Origin: 2-01-FULL-45-10 sp964433975
Lineage (GTDB): Bacteria; Omnitrophota; Gorgyraeia; 2-01-FULL-45-10
Direction: 5' to 3'
Assembly (NCBI GenBank): GCA_964433975.1
Contig: CAYSSS010000088.1
Span: 1-5,181, forward strand
DNA length: 5,181 bases
The notes below the pieces were generated by a model that was given only the letters and a program-made list of their open reading frames with translations, searched no databases and was not told the DNA's origin. A program made the translations under genes and the position numbers. This document shows, one piece after another, positions 1 to 4,754 of this stretch (positions are counted from its first letter, which is position 1; each line of letters starts with the position of its first letter).

Positions 1-36
1 CAGCACAGACAAACCGATCCCGAAATAGCGGGATAG
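1..36 (+). CDS. 3' end of an unidentified upstream gene (frame uncertain)
   Basis: The window opens inside sequence that must hold the end of the preceding gene, because the next gene starts at 48. Frame 1 reads eleven codons (QHRQTDPEIAG) to TAG at 34-36. Frame 2 reads eight codons (STDKPIPK) to TAG at 26-28. I cannot tell which is real. In this kind of module the gene before the tail tube is usually a tail terminator or head-tail completion protein, but nothing here is long enough to confirm that. Confidence 0.25.
   Translation, partial: QHRQTDPEIAG
17..34 (+). repeat. Perfect 6-bp inverted repeat just before the tail tube gene
   Basis: ATCCCG at 17-22 and CGGGAT at 29-34 are perfect inverted copies around the six-base loop AAATAG. 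The hairpin ends three bases before the Shine-Dalgarno sequence of the tail tube gene. No T-run follows, so it does not look like an intrinsic terminator. It may affect ribosome access or mRNA processing at a highly expressed gene, or it may be chance. Confidence 0.35.
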
Positions 37-44
37 AAGGAGGG
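37..44 (+). promoter_or_regulatory. Strong ribosome binding site of the tail tube gene
   Basis: AAGGAGGG at 37-44 is a near-perfect Shine-Dalgarno sequence three bases before ATG 48. It decides the start. The reading frame is open upstream to the window edge with no other ATG, so 48 is chosen on this site and on the typical family N-terminus that follows. Confidence 0.8.
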
Positions 45-47
45 AAG

Positions 48-1190
48 ATGTTATCGAGAAGAAGGCAGCTTGCCGTGAAGGTAGAAGCTCAGGAAGGAGT
101 CGCCGAGAGTGTTACGGCCGATGACGCGAAGCTTCTCGTCTACGATCCTAAAGCAAGTTTCGACATTGAGATGTTCGAGCGTAATCCCGCGAGGAGATCG
201 TTCTCGCCTTTAGGGAAGATACCGGGGAAGCGCCCCGCGGGCCTTTCCTACAGGCTTGAGATGAGAGGATCGGGTTCAATTAATACGTTGCCTGAATGGG
301 CAAAGGTGTTCGCAGCTTCAGGCTTCGAAGCGAGCGCGCTTAAGTCGATTAATATCGGCGCGATAACGGGAGGGCCGTATCTGCACGCGGAGTTTATCAC
401 GGGAGGGACCTCCGGGGCTGTAGGGCTTGTCGTAATTAAGACGCTGAACGGAACGTCGAGTATGTATTTTGTTCCTGTTTCCGGAACATTCCAGTCGGGC
501 GAGACGATAACAGGCGCAAGTTCCGGCGCTACAAGCGTTATCTCGTCAGCGCCCGCGAGCGCGGGCTTTGTCCTGCATCCGGTATCGGATGAGATACCGT
601 CAGTAACACAAGGTCTTTATGAAGACGGCGTGCGAAAGCTCATAAAAGGATCGAGGGGCAAGGCGAAGCTTAACTTTAAGTCGGGAGAGCCGGTAATGGC
701 CGACTTCGAGTTTCAGGGGGTGGAGGCGGGCGTTACGGACGAACCCATGCTCGAGAATATAGAGCACGAGACGACAAAGCCGCCCGTATTCTTAAACGCG
801 TTATTCTCGGTAGACGGCTTTTCCGCGCGCATAGAGGCGATGGAGCTTGATCTTGCCAATACCCTTGTTTCAAGGGACGACGTGAATGACGCGAGGGGGA
901 TTCTCTCCTTCGCCATCACCGCGAGGAACTATCAAGGGTCTTTTAATCCCGAGATGGTGAAGGCGATAGAGCACGACTTCCACTCGAAGATGTTTTCGGG
1001 CTCCGAGATGGTTGTGGACTTTTCGGCGGGGAATCAGGCGGGAAACAAGTTTCGTTTCTACATTCCGAGAGCCCAGTACGTGAAGGTCGAGGACGAGGAA
1101 AGAGACGGCCTGCAGCTTGCCAAGTGCTCGTTTACGCTTAACGGATCGATGGATCCGGGCGACGACGAGCTTGCGATACTGATTTTATAA
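48..1190 (+). CDS. Major tail tube protein with inserted SGAT-type domain
   Basis: This is very likely the protein that polymerises into the tail tube of a siphophage-like particle (380 aa). The N-terminal part (about residues 8-95) has the arrangement usual in this family: a KVEAQEGV start, a middle ERNPARRSFSPLGKIPGKR segment, then RLEMRGSG and a PEWAKVFAASGFE helix. The tube fold resumes at about 174 with FVLHPVSDEIPSVTQGLYEDG and KGSRGKAKLNFKSGEPVMADFEFQG. The C-terminus (SFNPEMVKAIEHDF to the acidic DPGDDELAILI tail) is also typical. Residues about 103-172 are an extra glycine/serine/threonine-rich module. The position directly before the chaperone and tape measure genes supports the role. 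The call comes from family pattern and synteny, since overall sequence similarity appears low. No signal peptide is seen, as expected for a phage structural protein. Production should be high, given the near-consensus ribosome binding site. Confidence 0.85.
   Translation: MLSRRRQLAVKVEAQEGVAESVTADDAKLLVYDPKASFDIEMFERNPARRSFSPLGKIPGKRPAGLSYRLEMRGSGSINTLPEWAKVFAASGFEASALKSINIGAITGGPYLHAEFITGGTSGAVGLVVIKTLNGTSSMYFVPVSGTFQSGETITGASSGATSVISSAPASAGFVLHPVSDEIPSVTQGLYEDGVRKLIKGSRGKAKLNFKSGEPVMADFEFQGVEAGVTDEPMLENIEHETTKPPVFLNALFSVDGFSARIEAMELDLANTLVSRDDVNDARGILSFAITARNYQGSFNPEMVKAIEHDFHSKMFSGSEMVVDFSAGNQAGNKFRFYIPRAQYVKVEDEERDGLQLAKCSFTLNGSMDPGDDELAILIL
354..563 (+). other. Inserted module in the tail tube protein with ITG/SGAT repeats
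   Basis: This encodes residues about 103-172 of the tail tube protein, between the two halves of the expected tube fold. The segment has three ITG motifs (ITGG at 106 and 117, ITGASSGA at 154) and two SGA turns (TSGAVG at 121, SSGATS at 158), with FVPVSGTFQSGE between them. The F-x-x-GE-x-ITG-x-SGAT pattern recurs in phage structural and fibre proteins as a small beta-rich unit. Placed in a tube subunit, it would most simply project outward from the tail surface. The boundaries are estimates from the flanking family motifs. Confidence 0.55.
551..566 (+). repeat. GC-rich 7-bp inverted repeat inside the tail tube gene
   Basis: GCCCGCG at 551-557 and CGCGGGC at 560-566 are perfect inverted copies separated by AG, followed by TTTG. 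Opening the innermost pair gives a six-pair stem with a four-base loop. It lies at the 3' edge of the inserted-module coding region. Three T residues are too few for a convincing terminator, and it is inside an open gene. Confidence 0.5.
580..599 (+). repeat. Second 7-bp inverted repeat, adjacent to the first
   Basis: CGGTATC at 580-586 and GATACCG at 593-599 are perfect inverted copies around the six-base loop GGATGA. It begins 13 bases after the preceding hairpin, so two perfect stems lie in tandem within about 50 bases, where the tube fold resumes after the inserted module. No function is known; codon constraint and chance are possible explanations. Confidence 0.5.
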
Positions 1191-1210
1191 AAAAAGAAAG
1201 GAAGGGAAAA

Positions 1211-1636
1211 ATGCTTACTGGAATAAATATTTACGAGACAAAACCTTATAAGTCGAAACTTGAGAAGAACGCGGATAATCCGAGCGTCTTTCAGATATGC
1301 CCGATAGACGCGCATCTTCGGGCCCACATAGACGACCAGACGACGAGCTTCGAGATAAGCTCCGACAATCCCAAGGACAAGGCGAAGGCTACTTTTGCGG
1401 CGGCAAAGAGAAATCTTTTCTTCGTTAAGTTCGGGCTTAAGGGCCTTGAGGGATATCTTGATCCGAGGGACAACAAACCCGTTAAATACGATACCGTTTC
1501 GGTGTCAATTAACGGTAAGAATTACAACGTCGTGACGGACGAGATTCTCGCCATATTTCCCAAAGCCCTTATCGACGAGCTTGCCGAGGTCATATCGGGC
1601 GAAAACTCTTTATCGGAGGAAGAGCGAAAAAACTGA
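1211..1636 (+). CDS. Tail assembly chaperone, short (G-like) form
   Basis: This is probably the short form of the tail assembly chaperone, the counterpart of lambda gpG. Such chaperones bind the tape measure protein and recruit tube subunits, and are absent from the finished particle. The product is 141 aa and soluble, with an acidic C-terminus (SGENSLSEEERKN). I see no catalytic motif and no family signature I can name, so the call rests on three points: the gene lies between tube and tape measure, the length is right, and it ends in a slippery heptamer that joins it to a downstream frame. The start ATG has the Shine-Dalgarno sequence AGGAAGGG at 1199-1206. Only 20 purine-rich bases separate it from the tube gene, so both are surely on one mRNA. 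The stop UGA (1634-1636) directly abuts the slip site. Confidence 0.75.
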   Translation: MLTGINIYETKPYKSKLEKNADNPSVFQICPIDAHLRAHIDDQTTSFEISSDNPKDKAKATFAAAKRNLFFVKFGLKGLEGYLDPRDNKPVKYDTVSVSINGKNYNVVTDEILAIFPKALIDELAEVISGENSLSEEERKN

Positions 1637-1959
1637 TACTGGCGGTCTGGCTTACGAAGTTAGAGCTTGACTGCCGAACCTGCTCCGAGGCTCAAAAAAT
1701 AGAACGGGGCTGCATTAAGGATTCACCCATACCGGGAGCTTGGAAGATAGGAGCGGAGGAGTTCTCCAGATGTCCGCGGGCCCTCGTAACGGGAAAGAGT
1801 TTCGAATACCTAAACGCTTATTTTTTCTTCGAGAAGGGGTATCTGCCGAATCCGGGAGGTTGGATGGATCAGCCGGTTAAGTTCATAGAGGCGATTGTAC
1901 TGATAGCGCGCGAATTCATAAAGATAGGAAAGAAGGATGCCGACAAACAGAGAGCTTGA
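1211..1959 (+). CDS. Tail assembly chaperone, long (G-T-like) form by -1 frameshift
   Basis: This is the predicted fusion made when ribosomes slip back one base at 1627-1633: residues 1-141 come from the zero frame, then 108 codons from CTG 1633 to TGA 1957-1959 (249 aa). The -1 frame is completely open over these bases while the other two forward frames stop within about 40 bases. It has no ATG, GTG or TTG start near its beginning (the first ATG is at 1864), so it needs fusion or rare-start initiation. The extension starts LILAVWLTKLELDCRTC and contains cysteines 155, 158, 168 and 188 (CxxC, GC, RCP), then GYLPNPGGWMDQP and a helical tail. The cysteines could bind zinc. The G-x-LP-x-PGG-DQP pattern resembles small proteins I associate with the T position in other phages (pattern memory only). 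In lambda, the T part tethers tube subunits while G binds the tape measure. Its end overlaps the tape measure start by 23 bases. Confidence 0.8.
1615..1620 (+). promoter_or_regulatory. Shine-Dalgarno-like element upstream of the slip site
   Basis: GGAGGA lies six bases before the slippery heptamer inside the chaperone coding sequence. In E. coli dnaX an internal Shine-Dalgarno about ten bases upstream of the slip site stimulates -1 frameshifting by pairing with 16S rRNA. Here the spacing is shorter, so the effect is uncertain. The GAG GAA codons would give this sequence anyway, since the protein is acidic here. Confidence 0.4.
1627..1633 (+). promoter_or_regulatory. Programmed -1 frameshift slippery heptamer A AAA AAC
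   Basis: Zero-frame codons are CGA AAA AAC UGA, so the heptamer sits in the exact X-XXY-YYZ phase needed for tandem -1 slippage. The zero-frame stop follows at once, and the -1 frame stays open for 108 codons. A frameshift at this point, between tail tube and tape measure genes, is conserved across long-tailed phages including lambda G/GT. A AAA AAC is a well-known viral slip sequence, although in E. coli A AAA AAG is the more efficient version. Confidence 0.85.
1641..1675 (+). promoter_or_regulatory. Predicted frameshift-stimulating stem-loop
   Basis: GGCGGTC (1641-1647) can pair with GACTGCC (1669-1675): seven pairs, one of them G-U, with a further U-G possible at 1640/1676. The stem begins 7 bases after the heptamer (6 with the extra pair), within the usual 5-9 base spacer. 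The 21-base loop could hold a weak inner stem (1649-1653 with 1657-1661). I paired this by hand, without energy calculation. Confidence 0.5.
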
Positions 1960-3469
1960 GATCATCATGCGGCTTAAAGACGAGGTCACGAAACGCCTAA
2001 AAGGCGTTGAGGGGGCTATACAAAGATTTGCGAATCGCGCGCGAGAAACCGGGCAAACCTTAAAACAGCTCGGTCGCGAGATCTCTCAAGTAGGACAAAC
2101 CCTTATCTTTATGGGAGGAGCTCTTACCGGGCCCTTGGCCCTTGCTTTTAAATCCGCGGAGAAATACTCGATCCCCGTATATAACGAGTTGAAAAGACTC
2201 GATAACGCGTTTTTAGGCCTACGGGTTTCAATCGCTGAGGCGCTCATACCGGTAGTCCATAAGCTCGCCAACGTATTCGGCAATCTATTGAATCTCTGGA
2301 ACTCGATCGATCCGGCCACCCGAAACCTCATTATCCAGTCAGTGGCTATGACCGGCATATTTATGATGCTCGGAGGGGTGGTCACCGCTTTGATAGGACG
2401 ACTTGTGAGATTGTCGGGGGTCATCTTCAGCTTAATAAGTAAACTCGCGTTATTTACGCTCGCGCATCCGTGGATCGCGGCGTTAATCGTAATAGTCGCG
2501 GCCTTAACCTATACGTTTATCAAATTCCGCAATGTCGCGGTGCCGGTCTTAAACGCGGTCGAGCTCGGCGCAAATATGGTCTATATAGGTTTTGCGAAAC
2601 TCTTCAAGTGGCTCATATCGGGCTTTGACTGGGTATTGCAGTATCTCGTTAAATTCTACGACATCCTCGGTAAGCTACCGGGTAAGCTCGGCGAGCCTTT
2701 CAGGACGACCTCGGAAACCTTGAAGAAACTAAGAGAAGAGCTATCGCTTCTCACGAAGGCCTCGGATATCGAGATCGCAAGGACACAGGAGAAGATTTCG
2801 AAGATCATGTCTGAGGGGGGAGGGTCGCTCGCCAAAGGCTACGACAAAGCAAAGGCCTCTATTCAGGACTTTATCGCCACATTAAAGGGCCTCGGAAAAG
2901 AGACCAAGATCGATGAGATAGCCCAATCCTTTAACGCCATAGAGGCGGTAGGACAGAGTACCGCAAGGAGCTTAGGTGAATCTTTCAGGCATTTATTTAA
3001 GGACGCATTTAGAGGTGAGCTTGACAGCGCGAAGGACTACTTTGTCGAATTCGGCAATATGATGATAGACGTGTTGGCCGAGGTCCTCGCAAAGATAGTT
3101 CTCATTAAGACAATAGGCGCGGTCTTCCCGGGCATGATTCCGTATTTTCATCAAGGAGGCGTAGTAAGGCCGGTCTACGCGCATTCGGGGTATTTGGCCC
3201 ATGACGAGGTTCCCTTAATAGCTCAATCAGGCGAGGGGGTCGTGTCAAGGCGCGGTATGAGGCGTCTCGGGCCGGAGGGCCTAAAGAGGCTTAATCAGGG
3301 CGGCGGGGCAGGAGACCAGAATCAGGTCTTTAATATTTACATCGCCGCCAATGACGCGAAGTCTTTTCGGGATATGCTGATGCAGCATCCGGATATTTTC
3401 GAGGATGCCATATCGAGCGCCATCGCGAAGAACAGGTCTATCCGCAGCGCCATAAGGAATAACGTATGA
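1937..3469 (+). CDS. Tail tape measure protein
   Basis: This is the protein that sets tail length and is ejected ahead of the DNA, the counterpart of lambda gpH (510 aa, short for the family). The N-terminus (residues about 4-55) is charged and helical, with coiled-coil character (RLKDEVTKRLKGVEGAIQRF), as is common in tape measures. Hydrophobic helices follow at about 55-70, 134-155, 160-175 and 178-196, likely able to enter the host inner membrane during ejection. A second helical charged stretch spans about 255-295. The C-terminal region has FHQGGVV (404-410), then DEVPLIAQSGEGVVSRRGMRRLG and LNQGG, a module seen at the end of many tape measure proteins. No lysozyme or metallopeptidase domain is visible. 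AGGAAAG and AAGG at 1926-1936 provide the ribosome binding site. It overlaps the end of the long chaperone by 23 bases and the next gene by ATGA (3466-3469), which suggests translational coupling on both sides. Confidence 0.9.
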   Translation: MPTNRELEIIMRLKDEVTKRLKGVEGAIQRFANRARETGQTLKQLGREISQVGQTLIFMGGALTGPLALAFKSAEKYSIPVYNELKRLDNAFLGLRVSIAEALIPVVHKLANVFGNLLNLWNSIDPATRNLIIQSVAMTGIFMMLGGVVTALIGRLVRLSGVIFSLISKLALFTLAHPWIAALIVIVAALTYTFIKFRNVAVPVLNAVELGANMVYIGFAKLFKWLISGFDWVLQYLVKFYDILGKLPGKLGEPFRTTSETLKKLREELSLLTKASDIEIARTQEKISKIMSEGGGSLAKGYDKAKASIQDFIATLKGLGKETKIDEIAQSFNAIEAVGQSTARSLGESFRHLFKDAFRGELDSAKDYFVEFGNMMIDVLAEVLAKIVLIKTIGAVFPGMIPYFHQGGVVRPVYAHSGYLAHDEVPLIAQSGEGVVSRRGMRRLGPEGLKRLNQGGGAGDQNQVFNIYIAANDAKSFRDMLMQHPDIFEDAISSAIAKNRSIRSAIRNNV

Positions 3470-3876
3470 GTGTAGAAGTTTTAGAGTTTACGCCTGAGTT
3501 CGGACTAAAAGAGGATATCGAATACTCGACCCTTATATTCGAATCCGATTCGGGCAAAGAGAAGCGCAGATCCAAAAGATCGCAAGCGATACGGACCCTT
3601 GACTGTTTCTTGGAAAGCGAAAGCGAAGAGGCGGTTGATCTTATATGGGACTTCTTTAAGGCGAGGAAAGGAAGATACGATACCTTCTGGGTAAAATTTC
3701 CGACGAGCTATAAGGTNNNNNNNNNNNNNNNNNNNNNNNNNNNNNNNNNNNNNNNNNNNNNNNNNNNNNNNNNNNNNNNNNNNNNNNNNNNNNNNNNNNN
3801 NNNNNNNNNNNNNNNNCTCTACAACTCTTCCATAAAATTAAAAGAGGTTTTGTGGAATATTTATGAGGCGCCCTGA
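3466..3876 (+). CDS. Distal tail (Dit / DUF2460 / gpM-like) protein, interrupted by assembly gap
   Basis: This is probably the distal tail protein linking the tube to the hub, comparable to GTA gp12 (DUF2460) or lambda gpM. Residues 1-84 can be read: VLEFTPEFGLKEDIEYST, then a strand with SGKEKRRSKRSQAIRTLDCF, then LIWDFFKARKGRYDTFWVKFP, where the FF-x-AR-x-GR-F core fits that family. After residue 84 there are 100 Ns. The 3' piece reads LYNSSIKLKEVLWNIYEAP to TGA 3874-3876 in the same nominal frame, but the frame match means nothing if the gap length is a placeholder. Another open frame after the gap (LQLFHKIKRGFVEYL, stop 3864-3866) is the alternative. Family members are about 200 aa, so some coding sequence is probably missing. 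AAGGA at 3454-3458 is the ribosome binding site, and ATG 3466 overlaps the tape measure stop. The family call is moderate. Confidence 0.65.
   Translation: MSVEVLEFTPEFGLKEDIEYSTLIFESDSGKEKRRSKRSQAIRTLDCFLESESEEAVDLIWDFFKARKGRYDTFWVKFPTSYKXXXXXXXXXXXXXXXXXXXXXXXXXXXXXXXXXXLYNSSIKLKEVLWNIYEAP
3717..3816. other. Assembly gap of exactly 100 N
   Basis: There is a run of 100 N inside the distal tail gene. The round number suggests a scaffolding placeholder of unknown true length. No annotation can be supported across it. Confidence 0.97.
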
Positions 3877-4754
3877 TGCAGGATTTAAGCGTCCAGTTTA
3901 AAGAAGAAGCATTTAAGACAGAGAACCGCCCGATAGAGCTATACGATTTTTACCTCGGCTCACAGGGGCCGTGCGACGGCGAAACGTATTATTTCACTTC
4001 CGACAATAAGAAGACCCGCTTTTGGAATATTGACGGGGTGTTAAAGGATTATCTTCCGCTATCTCTTAAGCGGTCGGCTATTCCCGCCACGAGTCAGCTT
4101 GAGATAGAAGCCGTCACGGGCGAGCTCGATAATGTAGACAGACTATGGTCGGGCTTCTTGAATACGATCGATTTAAGAGGTAAGAGGGTTGTCATGCGTA
4201 AAGTATTTTTAGACCTCTTAACTGATCCTGTGCATGCGAAAGTGATGTTTGACGGGATCATAAATGCTATATCGGAACTGACCGAGACAAGCGTCAAGAT
4301 GGAATGTAAGTCGAAGCTCAAATCCTTATCGGTAGAAACAGGCCGAATGCAGCAACTCTATTGCTCCTACATATTCGGGGACGAGTTCTGCGCGTTCGAT
4401 GTGGCCGGGACAAGGCTGACGGGTCAGGTTGTCGGGGCCGGATCCGGGGTAAGTTTCATTATCGATCCGGCGCGAACGGAGGCTGACGACTTCTGGAATG
4501 ACGGGATTATATATTTTACATCGGGCCAGAATAATGGCTTAAAACGAAAGATCGCGGATTTCGTAAGCGCGGATCATAAAGTCGTCCTTGATTATGCCTT
4601 ACCGCGCGCGCTGGCCGCAGGCGACTTATATTCTATCGAGCGAGGATGCGACAAGTCTTTCGATGTGTGCAAGAACAGGTTCGCGAATCAGGCGAATTTC
4701 GGCGGGTTTAAGCATATCCCGCAACTCATTAACCCCATGAAGAAGGAAGAATGA
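3876..4754 (+). CDS. Tail hub protein, DUF2163/BR0599 family (gpL / GTA gp13-like)
   Basis: This matches the phage BR0599 (DUF2163) family, the hub at the tail tip that follows the distal tail protein and precedes the NlpC/P60 peptidase (292 aa, full length). The N-terminal domain (residues 1-155) includes SLKRSAIPATSQLEIEAVTGELD and RGKRVVMRKVFLDLL. The most diagnostic part is the end: GCDKSFDVCKNRFANQANFGGFKHIPQ (257-283). Four cysteines, C163, C172, C258 and C265, have spacings of 9 and 7, the same as the iron-sulfur ligands I recall for lambda gpL (173, 182, 205, 212), so a [4Fe-4S] cluster is likely by analogy. Between the pairs lies a beta-rich segment (about 175-255) much longer than the lambda interval, including GVSFIIDPA and DGIIYFTSGQNNGLKRKI. 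TGAGG at 3864-3868 is the ribosome binding site. The start overlaps the preceding stop (TGATG), and the end overlaps the next gene by ATGA. Remaining cysteines are C33 and C144. Confidence 0.9.
   Translation: MQDLSVQFKEEAFKTENRPIELYDFYLGSQGPCDGETYYFTSDNKKTRFWNIDGVLKDYLPLSLKRSAIPATSQLEIEAVTGELDNVDRLWSGFLNTIDLRGKRVVMRKVFLDLLTDPVHAKVMFDGIINAISELTETSVKMECKSKLKSLSVETGRMQQLYCSYIFGDEFCAFDVAGTRLTGQVVGAGSGVSFIIDPARTEADDFWNDGIIYFTSGQNNGLKRKIADFVSADHKVVLDYALPRALAAGDLYSIERGCDKSFDVCKNRFANQANFGGFKHIPQLINPMKKEE

Noticed and set aside
3..47. N-terminal extension of the tail tube gene upstream of ATG 48
   Set aside because: The frame is open to the window edge, but the strong ribosome binding site three bases before 48 and the lack of another start codon favour 48.
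322..331. Ten-base palindrome GCTTCGAAGC as an operator
   Set aside because: Short, inside a coding region, not repeated and far from any start site; it is expected by chance.
551..569. GC-rich hairpin followed by TTT as an intrinsic terminator
   Set aside because: Only three T residues, and it lies within the reading frame of a full-length, well-supported gene.
713..919. Open frames on the - strand (713-919, 1058-1327, 1291-1476, 2086-2424, 2993-3202, 4094-4321)
   Set aside because: All lie opposite well-supported + strand genes and look like shadows. Their translations are low-complexity or basic with no recognisable motif.
1191..1210. Promoter between the tail tube and chaperone genes
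   Set aside because: The 20 bases are purine-rich ribosome binding sequence, with no room for -35 and -10 elements outside coding sequence.
1633..1959. Independent translation of the -1 frame from a rare start (CTG 1633 or 1639) using GGAGGA 1615-1620
   Set aside because: Possible in principle, but there is no ATG, GTG or TTG nearby and the phased slippery heptamer explains the arrangement better.
3466..3876. The 136-residue open frame across the N run as an intact protein
   Set aside because: The middle is 100 unknown bases, so length and frame continuity are artefacts of the placeholder.
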